NCBI GenBank assembly: GCA_008729055.1
Contig: SDUX01000006.1
Coordinates: 1,559,501-1,623,500 of the forward strand
DNA: 64,000 bases
Reading direction: 5' to 3'
DNA from: Pyropia haitanensis
Taxonomy: Eukaryota > Rhodophyta > Bangiophyceae > Bangiales > Bangiaceae
The notes beneath the pieces were generated by a model that made no database searches, was not told where the DNA came from, and saw only the letters and a list, made by a program, of their open reading frames with translations. Below are positions 22,580 through 33,779 of the stretch, in pieces. Both the position numbers and the translations under genes were made by a program. The first letter of the stretch is position 1. Each line of letters begins with the position of its first letter.

Positions 22580-23170
22580 TCACGCGCCCATCAGCATACG
22601 CCAGCAATACAGGCTGGTGGGCGCCTCATGCCGGGTGGCGGTGCCCGCGTACCAGCGGCCATTGTCCCACCGCACCGCCACCAGCGTGCCGTATCGCCGC
22701 ATCCGGTCAGGGTGGGCGTCGAGACAGCCGCGGAACACCCCAACGCCGCAGCGGCACACGTTGGAGCGGCAGTCCCCCCCGCCTCCTCCCTCCCCACCCC
22801 TCCCGCCACCGCCGCCGCCGCTGACGCCGCCGCTGCTGCCGCTGCTGCCGCCACTGGCGGTGGCGCTTTCTTCCCCCCCCCCCCGCCCCCCGCGACTGCC
22901 GTCATCATAAAACCAGAAAGCATACGTCAGCTCCGCACCCGCCGCCACCGCCACCGCCGTATAGATCCCCACCCGCACCTCATCCGTCGCGGAGAAAGGG
23001 CGGCGGCGGCGGGAGCCCCCGCCCGCGCGGGCGCCGCCGCCGCACTGGCCGCCGCCGCCGCCGCCGCCGCCGGCACCCAAGGCCGCCAGGTGGGGCACCA
23101 GCAGCCCCGCCGCAGCGGCCACCGCCTCGTCCACGAGGCGGCGCGGGAGGGCGAGCCGTCCCGCAGGGGG
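22580..23170 (-). CDS. C-terminal exon of a SET-domain-like protein with post-SET and Tudor-like segment
   Basis: Reading on the minus strand, the segment VRVGIYTAVAVAAGAELTYA resembles the end of a SET domain (the usual I.AGEELT.DY). A Gly/Ser insert follows, then CRSNVCRCGVGVFRGCL, which fits the post-SET zinc motif CxCG..CRG. The last part, YGTLVAVRWDNGRWYAGTAT, looks like a Tudor or chromo-barrel methyl-lysine reader. Together they suggest a nuclear histone-lysine methyltransferase. The NHSC motif of the SET core is not visible in this exon, so the catalytic part is either in another exon or absent. The stop is TGA at 22580. Upstream exons probably lie at 23540-24760. Confidence 0.45.
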   Translation of the reverse strand, partial: PPAGRLALPRRLVDEAVAAAAGLLVPHLAALGAGGGGGGGGQCGGGARAGGGSRRRRPFSATDEVRVGIYTAVAVAAGAELTYAFWFYDDGSRGGRGGGEESATASGGSSGSSGGVSGGGGGGRGGEGGGGGDCRSNVCRCGVGVFRGCLDAHPDRMRRYGTLVAVRWDNGRWYAGTATRHEAPTSLYCWRMLMGA

Positions 23171-23539
23171 GGCACCCGTGAGGGTGGAGGGCGTGGCGGG
23201 GGGGCCACCCCCCGGGGGGGGGGGTGGTCGCGGCACCGCCGGCAGAGAGGAGCGCCGCGAGTGTCGCGGCGGCGCCCAGGAGCGCCGCCAGATGGGGGCG
23301 CTCGGCGGGTGAGGGGAGAGCCCGCGAAGCGGCCGCGGGGGGGGGGGGGGGGGCGGGGGCGGTGGCGGGGGGTGCGGCGAGGGAGGGGAAAGGGAAGGGG
23401 GAGCGTCCCGTAGGGAGCGCCCGCCCCCGCCGGGGCCGCCCCACCAACCACGGCGGCGGCAACCGCCGCGGCCGCCCGCGCGGGCGGCGCCGCGGGCACC
23501 ACCGCCGGCGCGGTCGGCGCGTCCCCCCCCCCGCCCCAC

Positions 23540-24498
23540 CACCCCCGCGGCGGGGCGGTGGCCAGCCTCAGGTCCGCCATCCGCAGCGCGTTGAGCGCCG
23601 CCCCGACCACCGCCGCCCCCCCCGCCGGCACCGCCGTCAGCAGCCCCATGCCCGCCCCCCACAGGGCGTCAGACGGGGAGGTATGGGCGTCGAGCGCCAC
23701 ACCCGCCGCGGCGTCCATCTCGCTCGTCTTGCCCGAGGCGGGCCGCATCGGCGGGGCCCCGGCCAAGGCGTCCACCCCCACCATCCCCAGCGCGTCCGCC
23801 ACGAGGTGCAGCAGGAGGGCCTGCCCCGTGTCCCCTCACCCCCGACCCCCCCCCCCCCCCCTCACGCCAGGCCGCGGCGGCGGCGAGCACCCCCCACCGC
23901 TCCCCCCCATCCCCGCCCCCTCCCCCCCAAGTCCCCCCCCCAGAGCACCCCCGCCACCGCGGGGCGGGCCACCCGCACCCCCGCGGGGCCCGCCACGGCC
24001 GACGCCAGCACCCGCGCCGCGGCGGCGGGGACTGCCCCGCCCGCCCTGCCCGCCGCGGGAACCCCGACCAACAGCCGCAGGGAGGCGGGCAGCGCCTCGG
24101 CCGCGGCGGCGCCGGACTCGGCCCGCCCCGCCCGTCAGCCACCACGCCGTCACCAGCGCCGCCCCGCAGATGCGGTCCGCGGCGCCTCGGTGGGGGGCGA
24201 CCGCCGCCGCCGCCGCCGTCGCCGACGCCGCCGCCGCGGCCTCTGCCGAGGCCAGCCCCCTCAGCAGCCCCAGCACGGCGCCCGCGTTCCCCCCCGCGGC
24301 GGCAACGACGGCGGCGTGGGCAGTGGCCAAGCCCCACCCCCCCCCGCCGCCGCCACCGCCCGCTTAAAGGCGTCCACGTAGAACAGGGGGCGGCCCGACA
24401 GCAGGGGAGCCAGCTCCGCCGCCAACCACCCGCCTCCCGGCCCCACCGCGGCCGCGGCGGCCGCGGCGGCGGCCGCGGCCGAGGCCGCCGTTGACCGC

Positions 24499-24534
<36 letters not shown>

Positions 24535-24760
24535 GCCCCGGGGGTCAGGGCCGGCTCGAAGAGGAAGGCCTCTCCCGCGTCCACCAGCCGGTCCTCCACC
24601 CGCCCCCCCGTCGCGGCGAGCCCCGCCAGCAGCGCCGCCGCCGCCGCGGCCGCGTCCCCGCGGGGCAGCCGCGGGAGCGGCGCGGGGGGTGGGGGGAGGC
24701 CCCCCCCGCCGCCGCCCCCATCACCACCGCCGCCGCCCTCCCCGCCCACCCCCCTTGCCG
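23540..24760 (-). CDS. Ala-rich helical exons, probably upstream part of the SET-like gene
   Basis: Several minus-strand segments have convincing helical protein character: LVDAGEAFLFEPALTPG (about 24590), LLSGRPLFYVDAFKRAVA (about 24400), GAVLGLLRGLASAEAA (about 24270), RICGAALVTAWWLTGG (about 24170), LPASLRLLVGVPAAGRAGG (about 24090) and LLLHLVADALGMVGVDALAG (about 23815). They resemble ARM/HEAT-type helical repeats. A candidate 55-base intron at 23821-23875 has a GTGAGG donor and CAG acceptor, unlike the GTNCG donors elsewhere, so splicing is uncertain. Joining to the SET-like exon is inferred from strand and order only. Confidence 0.35.
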
Positions 24761-27700
24761 GCGGGTAGAGCGCCCGCGGCCCCCATTACCCCCCCGCACC
24801 AACCCCCCCCCCCGCAGAGGAGGCGGCGGCGGCGGCGGTGGCCACCACCTCCGCCGCCGCCGCCGCCGCGCCCGCCCCCGCGGGCGCCAGCAGATAGGCG
24901 AGCGCCTCCACGGGGGACATCCGCCCGCGCAGCAACGCTGTCGCCGCCTCGGCCAGCAACGCGGCGGAGGCGGCGGCCAGCCCCGACGGCGTCACCGCCG
25001 CGGGGGGCGGGGGGGGGCCACGAGGGGGGGGCCACGGGGGGGACGGCGGTGCGTGGGGGTCGGGGGGCGGAGACGAACGCGCCCTGCCCAGCGGGAGTGG
25101 GCTGTGGCGGGGGGCGGCGCCCCACCAGCCGGGCGGCGCCCCCCCCCCCCCCTACGACCACAGGGGCCACCACCTGGCCCACCGCCTCGGCGGCCAGCAC
25201 TGCGGCCACCCCGCCGGGGGCGGGAAGGACCGCCACGGCGGACTTGAAGAGGGCCACCGCTCGGCGACGGACGGGGCCCACGAGGGGGGCCGCCAGCAGG
25301 GCGGTGCGGAAGGCCGCCGCCGCCAGCGCCGTGCCTCGTCCACATCGCGGGGCAGGAGGCAGGTGGTGGCGGCGGCGGCGGCGCCACCGCCGCCGCCGCC
25401 GCAGCCGCCGCCGCCGTCGCCGCCGCAGCCGCCGCCGCCGCCGCCGCCGTAGCCGCCGCCGCCGACGACGACGGGGCGGCAGTCGCGGCGGCGGCGTCGG
25501 CGGATGCGCCCATCCCGAGATCCGCTGCCACCCCGCGCAGATGTCCACACGCGGCGGCAGCGTAGGCGCGGGGCAGCCCCCCCACGGGCCACAAGGTGTC
25601 CCTCCCTCCCTCACTCCCCCCCCCCACCCGCACTCACCACAAGCGGGCCTCCCCATCGCGGGCGGCAGTGGCAGCCAGGGCAATGGCCACCTCGGCATCG
25701 TCCAGGGGGGAAAGGGGGGGGGGGTGGCGCCCAGAGGGAGGAAGGGGGGGTCGGGGTAGGGGTAGGGGCAGGGACGGGGCGACGAAGCGCGGGGGGTGGG
25801 GGGCGGGGGGGGCAGGTTGGGAACGGCGGGGAGGGGATGGCGCCGCGAAGCGCCGCCGGCGGCGGCCGACGGGGGCGGCCGCCGTGGTGTCAGGGGCGGA
25901 TGCCGCCGCACCGGGGGAAAGGGGGAAGGGTGAGCCGCGGCCGCTGCCGCCGTCGCCACCGCCGTCGCCGTGTCCTCCAAAGCTCCCGATGTCACTGTCG
26001 TCTGCTCCGACAGCCAACGCGGCCGGACCGGCCCGTCGCGACCGCCCCCCCAGACCCCCCGGCGCCCCCTCCCCGCCACGCCGCCGCACGCGCCGCCGTA
26101 CCACCCCCCCCCCGTCCCTGCTGCTGCCGCCGTCGGGCTGCTGCGGCCTCCCCCCCCCCCTCGAGGTGCCACCCCATGACGGGGAGGAGGATGACGCAGA
26201 CGACGGCGGGGAAGACCACTGCCCGCCCCACACACGGCGGCGGCGGGGCTCGGCGGAGGGAGGCCAGGCCGCGCAGACGGGTCGTGGAAGAGGGGCGGGC
26301 GGCAGCCGCGGCGGGAGGACGCCCGGGATGAGGAAGGGGGGTGCAAGAAGGGGGTGACCCCACCGGCGATGCCGCCACCAGTGGGGCCGATGCGCAGCCG
26401 CACAGAAAGAAGCCCAGCCCCAGCCACTGCCGCCGCCGCCGTCGCCGTCTCGGACGTCACCGCCACCGCGCCTGGATCGGCCGCGCCGCAGTGCCGTGCG
26501 CGGCGACAGTCAAAACAGCAGCGCGCGAGTGGCGTCGGCGGTGCACAAATAGCCGGCAGCCTTGTCCAGCTAGAATCCCGCAGCAGGAGAGAGCACCCGC
26601 CGCCGCCTCCGCACCGCTCCGTTCACTGCCGCCGTTGCCACAGCCGTAGCCACCTCCACCACCGTCGGTGCCGCACTGGCGCCGTCCCTCCGCACTCCGT
26701 ACCACCCGCACACCCTCCACCGGCGCGCGCACCCCCGCCACCACCTGCGCCGCGTGTCCATGGCGAACGGGGCGCCGTCTCCGTGACGTCGGTGTGGGTT
26801 CGGACAAAGGCAAGTCCCTGCACACGCTCGAGACTCGGTTGGAACACGAGCTCGGCAAGGTCCACCGTACGCAGACGCTGATTGGAGCTCAATATCTCGT
26901 GACGGAGTGGTCCACTTCGGGTTTGGCTTTTGCCAAGGCAGCTCCGACAAGTCACTTTTTAGAAAACCACCATAGAATCTTCGCTAATGACAGAGTTTTT
27001 GAATCAAGTGAGGCCACCTTGAGTGGCACTGGTCCGGTCCAGAGCAGTGTCGGGTTGGGTGCAACCAAACCGGACGGCGCAAAATTTGGAAAACCACTAT
27101 TTATAGTATGTGTAGCCCCCTTCGGGCCATCGAAGGGCTCCCTTGTCTGGAATGCACTGTCGAGACCTGACCCATGGCGCCCTGACAGCAACCCGCCACT
27201 GAGGGCTCGTGTGATCACGCGTGATCGGCCCTGGAGCCGTCCTGTGGCGGTGGCGGGTTTGCTGTGGGAAACCCGCCACCCAGGGCGACCGCGCAAAATT
27301 CAGAAAACCACCTCAGTCTCGTGGCAGAGCTCGGCCGGCCTGTGGGTCGGCCGCTTTCAGCGGTTGTGCGGGTGCCAACGCCTTCGTGCCGCGGCTGCCG
27401 TCACCATCCTCCCCCCGAGTACCTGTCCCCCGCCCGCTCCTGCCCGAACGCTGTCCGGGTTTACCCGTGTGGACCGCTGCGACCTAAGACTTACTGATGG
27501 TGGCTTCCAACTGCTTCTGCAGCCATTCCACAGGTACGCGTTGGTGGAGACGTGGGTAACCTTGAGCAGCTGGCGTTTTGCCAGGCCTGTGGCAAATGCT
27601 CTGCGCACGCTTGGCCCCCCGGAAGAGAATGCCTTCTGCTTGTGGCTCCTCTTGCACGTGCAAGACAGAGGTGTCAGGTTTTGTAATGCCTGAGACCACG

Positions 27701-27872
27701 TGGGCCTCTCGCCGTTACTGGATACCGCATGTCGTCTGCTGTTGTGACTTCAGCGGCCGTGGGGCCCTTCGTAATAGCCGCAGCAACTAATTGTTCTTCT
27801 TTTCCGGTCCTGCACGCCCTCGCGTCTCCGTTTTTTTTTTTTTCTTTTGGTCTCCCTCGGTCCGTGTGCAGC
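24761..27872. other. GC-rich then moderate-GC region upstream of the Crinkler-like gene
   Basis: Bases 24761-26450 may hold further 5' exons of the minus-strand SET-like gene (for example MSPVEALAYLLAPAGAG near 24920), but no start was found. From about 26560 the GC content falls. The segment 26880-27320 carries short repeats and hairpins that look like remnants of mobile DNA. A T run at 27828-27841 and pyrimidine-rich DNA lie just before the ATG at 27873. Confidence 0.4.
27077..27312. repeat. Direct repeat GCGCAAAATT..GAAAACCAC with hairpins between
   Basis: The motif GCGCAAAATT followed by YR-GAAAACCAC occurs at 27077-27097 and 27291-27311. Between the copies, TGGCGGGTTT (27251-27260) and AAACCCGCCA (27269-27278) form a 10-bp stem with an 8-base loop. 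A further AACCCGCCA copy lies near 27190. This is possibly a small degraded element. Confidence 0.55.
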
Positions 27873-30800
27873 ATGGTGCACTGCCTGCAAGCGTTTGTTG
27901 CGCCTGCCGGCGGCGTCCTCTATACATCCAGAGGACGTCGGGTGCTACCCGGGACCTGTTTACCTTCTGGTCCTGCGTCACGTCGACGTGGTCTTCCAGG
28001 CCGATATGGGCCGCGCATCCCTCTGGCGCGCCGTGCGTACGTCGCTGGATTGGACGCCGGCCTGTCTTCTGGCCTGCCTGTGCTCGAAGCGGGCATCTCT
28101 GTCATTACCACGATGGCGCACACGCTGCAGTCGGTCTCCACGGCGGCTATCGAGAAGGAGAAGGAGCTTGAGGAGCTGCAGATGGACATCAAGGCCTTGC
28201 TCGTGGAGCTACAAGGTGCTGCCGTTCAGCAGGCTGACAAAGGACGAGGTCCGAAGCAGCTCGACAGGACTGGGTCTGATCAAGCCGCGGTTGAACGTGC
28301 GTGGAAGGACACCTTGGCCGGAGTGACCAGCCTACAAAAGGACAAGTCCTTAGTCATCGGCCGCCTCCGCCAACTGTACAAGCAGCTGGATAAGACCTTC
28401 CACGCCATGAGCACGTCCGAGATGATGGCGTGTGATATGCGCTCGGTGAGCACCCTGACCAAGGAGAAAGAGTCTCAGCTGAAGGCGGTGCGACCGCAGC
28501 TGAAGGCGGTGCGAGAGCAGCTGAAGGCGGTGCGAGAGCAGCCGAAGGCTGCAGCGTCGGAGCGGGATGACCGAGACCCTGCTCTTGTCCCGCCAGACCA
28601 GAGTGGTTGGGACGAGGCGCGTGCCCTTCGTGAAAGCGAAGCCTACTCTGTCGTTCAGGAGTCCCTCCGGGAAGACCAGGCGTACATCCTGGACGTGCTC
28701 GAGATCCTGTATCGCATGGGGGACACGCTCCAGACTGAGGAGCACACGCAGGTACGTTTGTGGATGTTTCTCATCTCCTCTTCGTGTACTGTTGCCCGTG
28801 GTTGGTCTTTTGGTCTTTTTTCCTTGGGTTTATTCGCGTGGCTCTATTACTGACCTGCAATGCACGTCAAGACTGAGCTTGCCTTTTGTTATTGTTTGAA
28901 CATGGACGTAGCTGCTCCTCACTGGCCCGTCGCCCTTGCATGCCGAGCCCGTCACGGCTGTGGCCAAACGGCTGCGTACATTCATTGCGCCCAACCCGAA
29001 GTTTGGCCAAGGGCTGTCCAAGAGGCGCTTTGGCGACAACATCGTACCTGCAGCTGTAGAGAAGCTGTACTCCTTTCGGCTTGACGCCCGTGCCACGGGG
29101 TTCGTGACGGGCCCGCCGGGTCGAGGCAAGACGCTGCTCCTGCTGCTGCTGCTCCTGTCGGTCGTCGAGGAGCCGGACCTGGTCATGTCGCTGACCCGGG
29201 CGATGCGGGACTGGTGGCGAAGTCTACCCGTCTATGTGTTGTCGTTCAACGGTATTACCAAGGCCACTGCTGATGATCACGTGCTTGCCTGGATTGACAC
29301 GCGCTTACCGCTTCTCGTGCGCATCATCTTCGCGGAGTCCTGGGATCCGAACACCACGCGCAACACCTTTGAGACGTACCGGGACCACGTGCTGAAGCTG
29401 CTGATCGAGGGACGGGTCAGCGTCGCCCAAGTCGCGGCGGTTGCCACCAACCTCGTGCAGGCTCGGCTGCTGCCGTCGTCGACGGATGGGATGCGTGGGC
29501 TCTTGCTCGTTGATGAGCTGCCCCGCCTCTCTATTGCTGTTCTTTCCGATGATGAGCTCGAGAGGTTGCTGGCGCGGCTGCAGAACCTTAGCAGCGACAA
29601 GGACGTGCTGCAGCGCCTGTTCGGCGGAGACGCAGGGGCGGCTGAACGGGCATCTTTGGCGACGGGCACGGCGATGACAAGGCCGTCAGCCGCTCTCGAG
29701 CAGTTGCCACCAGCGTCGCAGGCGGCGGCGACAACTACCACGGCAGAAGCGGAGGCTACGACGGCGGCCGCGGCAGTGTCCGCAGCGAAGACGGCCACTA
29801 CAACCGACGCGGAGTCGACTTCCTCGACGGGCAAGAAGAAGGCGGCGGGCCTGACTGCTGCATCAGGCGCGGGCGCCGTCGGGCAGGACCGGGCAAAGCG
29901 GATCACGAGCGTTAAGGTGGACAACACCTCGCTACCTGAAGACGCAGTCATGGTGACGGCTGAGGCAGTGCGGAAGGCAATCTGTGATTGGTGTGAAGCG
30001 AGGTGCATCCGCCCCGTGATGACCGCGTTTGAGGAGCGCTTTGCTCAGCGGCAAGGTGGCCAGCTGACGGGGTCCCTGTCAACCGTCCAAGAGGTCGTTG
30101 TGATTCCTCTGCTACCTCTGGAGGAGCTACGAGCTCAACAACGTCTCCGTCTCCTGGACCTTGGGGTTGCCCTGCGGCGGTCTACTGCGACGGGACAACG
30201 GCGGCTGCTGCCTGTCGGAACTGTGGCCAGCCATCTCGCGTCGCTCACCCTCGGCCATCCTCGGGCGGCCGTCGTCCTTGACAGTTCCCTCGAGGGGTCG
30301 AGCGACGGGGCCATCTTCTTCTCTACTCTCCTTCGTGCCCTTGCCCCGACCAACCTATCCGTGGCCCAGAAGAGCATCGACATCTTGGCGCAGCACCCGG
30401 TGGTGATGGCTGTTGGGCTGCTCAACTACGACGCGCCCTCGTCTGGCCCCCTCACGGAGCAGCTATCGTGGAACACGGTCTTTGGGACGGGCGCTCTCCT
30501 GCATCGGTCAAGTGCGCAATCCAAGACCCGGAACCCCACCATCATTGTGACGTTCTTCTTGGCGGCACTGGAGGCCAGGCTGCAAATGCGCGGGAGAAGT
30601 GAACCAGAGCACTCGGAGGCGGCGACGGACGTGGACGGCGAAGGAGAGGAGGATGACCAAGAGGACTCGGTGGTGGCCGCTGTGATCGACGTCTCCGGAG
30701 ATGATGGCGGGGTCTATGCCGCGTGCAACGAGGTGCGACACGCTCTACTCGTGGGTGAAGTGCCTGTGGCGTGGGAAAACCTCTTCCTTTGGACGGAGGT

Positions 30801-31500
30801 GATGCTGAGCTGCTGCCGGGCGCTGCTTTTTAGGCACGAGGATTGTCTCCACGTGTCGCGGCCCCTGCGGTACAAGAAGTACTCCATACGGAAGCTGTAT
30901 CCCGCACCTGACCGCCTGACGGGCCAGGCGCCATGGCTGTCCCGAGCTGTCTTGGACGTGTCGATCCGTTGTCGTGGCGTCGTCTACTTCTCTTCCATCC
31001 CGCAGCTGCTCAAGGAGTACTCCGAGGAGGACCTGATTGGGCATGTGTGGAGGCCGTGGAGCTCCACTTTTGAAGGGATCGACGGCATCGTCCTGACGCG
31101 TTGTTTGCGCGGGACCAAAGGGGGGCCTCGGAAGGGCGAGCTCGTGGCGAGGGCGCTGCAGTTCAAGAGCGGTGAGCTGGTGGCTGCGGACATAGCCAAG
31201 TCCTGCACCTCTCTGAGCGGGCTGTTTGGACCGGAGCTGTGGAAGCAATGGGAGCGGCGCACTGCCCTCGTCGTAACGACGCGATTGAAGGCGCCTCCAC
31301 TCCTGGACCTGCGCACCCGCAAGCCGGCGTTTGCGATTGAGAGCGTGATCGTGGTGGACGTCGACTCTATGGACAAGGCGTACGGCATTACTATCTCTAC
31401 ATTCGCGGAGTGTGCCGAATCGTTGTTTGGCACGAACATCGTTCGGCGGCGAAGCGTTGGCAAGCCTCCGACGAAGCGTCGTCGGCGCGCCTCTACGTGA
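27873..31500 (+). CDS. Crinkler/RHS-like P-loop NTPase with coiled coil and nuclease-like C-terminus
   Basis: There are two exons, 27873-28751 and 28912-31500, with a phase-0 intron (donor GTACGT, acceptor GTAG), giving 1,155 residues. The start at 27873 is the first in-frame ATG; the ATG at 28113 is an alternative. Exon 1 is mostly coiled coil, with three LKAVREQ-type heptads. Exon 2 has Walker A GPPGRGKT at 360-367, Walker B LLLVDE at 490-495, an Ala/Thr/Ser linker at about 553-625, a region with GIDGIVLTR (about 1015) and LQFKSGE (1043-1049) that may be a PD-(D/E)xK nuclease fold, and a basic tail KPPTKRRRR that looks like a nuclear signal. This order (NTPase then REase-like domain) is that of Crinkler effectors and trypanosomatid RHS proteins. 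A classical LFLAK header is not seen. GC content is clearly lower than in the neighbouring DNA. Confidence 0.8.
28476..28541 (+). repeat. 21-bp coding repeat, three copies
   Basis: Three copies of a 21-base unit encode QLKAVRx heptads in the coiled-coil exon. The last two copies are almost identical, which points to recent duplication. Confidence 0.85.
28752..28911 (+). other. Intron of the Crinkler/RHS-like gene
   Basis: The intron is 160 bases long with donor CAG|GTACGTTTG and acceptor GACGTAG|CTG. It lies between whole codons and joins two frames that are each open over long distances. Confidence 0.8.
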
Positions 31501-31529
31501 CACCTTTGCGTACTGCCGGCAGCGGCGTC

Positions 31530-31850
31530 CAATGTCGCGCCGCGCGCGCCACCGCCGCCGCCCTGGCGGGTGTCGCCGCCACCGACCGCGCCGTCCTCCC
31601 CCTGTACGTGCTGTTTGGGGCGCACCTCGGGCCCGCCGTGGCCGCGGCCGTCCACGTCGGCGTCGTGCCGGGGCAGAATGTGGTGGTCGCTACACGGCGC
31701 GCCGCCGCCGCCGCCCTGGGGGACGACGCGAGGGAGGTGGCGTACGGGTTGGCGCTGGTGGGGCTGCCCGTGGGGGTGGGGTGGTGGTGGTCCCCACGGA
31801 CGGGGGGGATGACCGTCGGCGGGGGGGGGGGAGGGGGGGGGGGCGGGTAG
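31530..31850 (+). other. Protein-like segment directly downstream of the Crinkler-like stop
   Basis: Just 30 bases after the TGA of the Crinkler-like gene, GC content jumps back to background. A frame then reads as genuine protein (AATDRAVLPLYVLFGAHLG, VVPGQNVVVATRRAAAAALG, LALVGLPVGVGWWW) before ending in a poly-G run. It has no start of its own; CGGCAG at about 31514-31519 could be a splice acceptor. It may be an exon of an older gene into which the Crinkler-like gene was placed. No family is recognised. Confidence 0.35.
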
Positions 31851-32361
31851 GGATGGTTTGATTGAGCAGACGGCGGCTGGGTGGGGGGGCGGGGGCGGGG
31901 GGGGGGGGCGCATCCGACTTACCGCTGTGGGGTGGCACCGCCCTGGAGGCGCCTTTATTTTGGGGGTGGGTGTCGCCGCCGGGGGGTGGGAGAGGGCAGG
32001 CGGGCGCCACCTGGCGCCGGCGTTCAAGTCCCTTCCAGTGGCGGCAGCGGTCGTGTTGCTCGCGGCAATCTGCCGTCGCCGTCGCCGCCTCCGCCGCCGC
32101 CGCCCCCGAGGTGGAGGATGGCCACGTTTGGGTGTGCAGGGTCTGTGGCGGTGGTGGCTGACGCTGCCGCCGTCACCTCCGCCGCCGCCGGATGGGACGC
32201 TGCCTTTGCCCATCAAGCCTGCTGAGAGGAGTCGTGGGGGGGGGGGGGCGGTAACGGTGATCGTGACGGGCGGTAGCGGCGGGGGCGCCAGTCCCTGCCG
32301 CCCCGCGCCTGGCAGGGTGGGGTCGGCGGCGGCGGCGGCGGCGGGCGGTCGGCCGCCTCCT

Positions 32362-33170
32362 TCATACCGCGTACGAGTGAGAGCGGGACGCGGCAGCGGC
32401 GGCGGCGGCGGCGGCGGCGGGCACCGCCCCGGGCATCTCCACCTCCCGCCGGGTCATTGACCTGGCCGGCGCCTGCTGGGCGCGCGTGTAGGTACCGTTG
32501 CTGGTGGAGAGGGTGGCCAGAGCGCCACAGGGAGGCCCAACGGCGGCGGCTGTAACGGCCGGCGCCGTAAAGAGCACGTGAGGCACCCCTCCCCCCCCCT
32601 CCCCCCTCCCCTTTCAGGCGCGGGCGCGCCCGGCAGCCCCGCTGGCCCCCGTGGCGCCGCTGCCGCCGTTCACACCCCCACCGCCCGCGTCCGCGCCCGC
32701 GCGCCCGCCCCCACCGCCCACCGCAGCCGCCAGGGGACCGCATCCGGCGCGGGTCGTCGCCGGCCGACCACCCCCACTGGCGCGGCGGGGCGCCCCTGCT
32801 CCCCCATCACCCCAAAAAGGGGGGACGGCAGGTGCTTTGACCCGTACACCACCACTACCACCCGCCCCCTCTCCGCCTTCCTGAGTTTATCCGGCAGCAC
32901 GAGTTTGGCTGGCGCCCGGAAGGCGCGGAACTCGTGGCGCAGCAACGCCTCGATGCCCTCTGCCCGGTGGCCGTCGAGGGCGCGGGACTAGCGGTTGCCA
33001 CTGACGGCGGTGAGCTCCGGCGAGAACGGCAGCACATTGAGGGAGGCGGCGAGCCGCAGCGCCGCGCCAGCCGCGGCGACGGCAGACATGGCCAGCCCCA
33101 CCAGGTCGTCGGCACAGGCGTAGGCGGCCCGCACAGAGGCGGGGGAGGCGTAGGCTCGCAGCAAGTGGGT
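32362..33170 (-). CDS. Unknown protein, C-terminal exons (frame interrupted)
   Basis: On the minus strand three protein-like pieces follow in order. ASVRAAYACADDLVGLAM to LNVLPFSPELTA covers about 33150-33000. ALDGHRAEGIEALLRHEFRA, KLVLPDKLRKAERGRVVVVV and YGSKHLPSPLFGVMGEQGR cover about 32985-32780. ALATLSTSNGTYTRAQQAP and SMTRREVEMPG end at a stop at 32362. Between the first two pieces an in-frame TAG (32988-32990) is preceded by CGC, so it may be a 3' splice site instead of a stop. The link between the second and third pieces crosses poly-G/C runs. Charged, alternating composition supports real coding sequence. No family is recognised. Confidence 0.4.
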
Positions 33171-33309
33171 GGTGGTGGTGGTGGCGGCGGCAACGGCGGC
33201 GGCGGCGGATGGGGCGGGGGCGGCGGGGGTGGCGCGGCGGGGAGGCGGCCCCCACCACCCACGCGGGGAGGCGCGGCGGCGGCGGCGGCGATGACGGCGG
33301 CGACGGCGG

Positions 33310-33779
33310 CAGCGGTGGCGGCGTCCGCCACTGCCCCCGCCGAGGCGTTTACGGCGCAGGTGGGCGTATGCGGCCTCCTCTCCCGTTCGTGGCCCACGCT
33401 CAACGGCGGCCAGGCGGCGCGCGCCGCGCAGGCCGTTGCCGTTGGCTTTTGCCCCGACGTGCTGCTGCTCGATGAGGTGACGGCGGGGCTGGACGCGGCG
33501 GCTCTGGGGGAGGTGGAGGCGGCGGTGGTGCGGCTGGTGGGGGTGAGGGGGGTGGCGGTGCTGTGGGTGACCCATGACCTGGGGGCGGTGGCGCGGGTGG
33601 TGGGGGGGGTGGTGGCACTGGGGGGGGGGGGGGGGGGGGGGAGGGGAGGGGGGGGAGGGGGGTGCCGCCACCACCGCCGCCACCCGCTGCCGCCGCCGCC
33701 GCCGTCCCCGCCGGTGTGGGGAGCGCGCATTGGCGGGGGGGAGGGAGGGGGGGGGGCGGTGGTGACGAAGCGCACCTGA
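33310..33779 (+). CDS. ABC transporter ATPase, C-terminal half only
   Basis: The frame carries the second half of an ABC ATPase: signature LNGGQ (variant of LSGGQ), Walker B VLLLDEVTAGLD with the D-loop, and the H-loop switch VLWVTHD, in the right order and spacing. It ends in a poly-G tract and a stop at 33779. The first half with Walker A and Q-loop was not found in the upstream sequence in any frame; it may lie in a distant exon or be lost. Without it the protein could not bind ATP normally. The closest general types are small soluble ABC ATPases of the CcmA/ABCI kind, but subfamily cannot be fixed. Confidence 0.6.

Noticed and set aside
32934..33300. Plus-strand frame upstream of the ABC half as its N-terminal part
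   Set aside because: It lacks a Walker A motif and lies antisense to much more protein-like minus-strand sequence.
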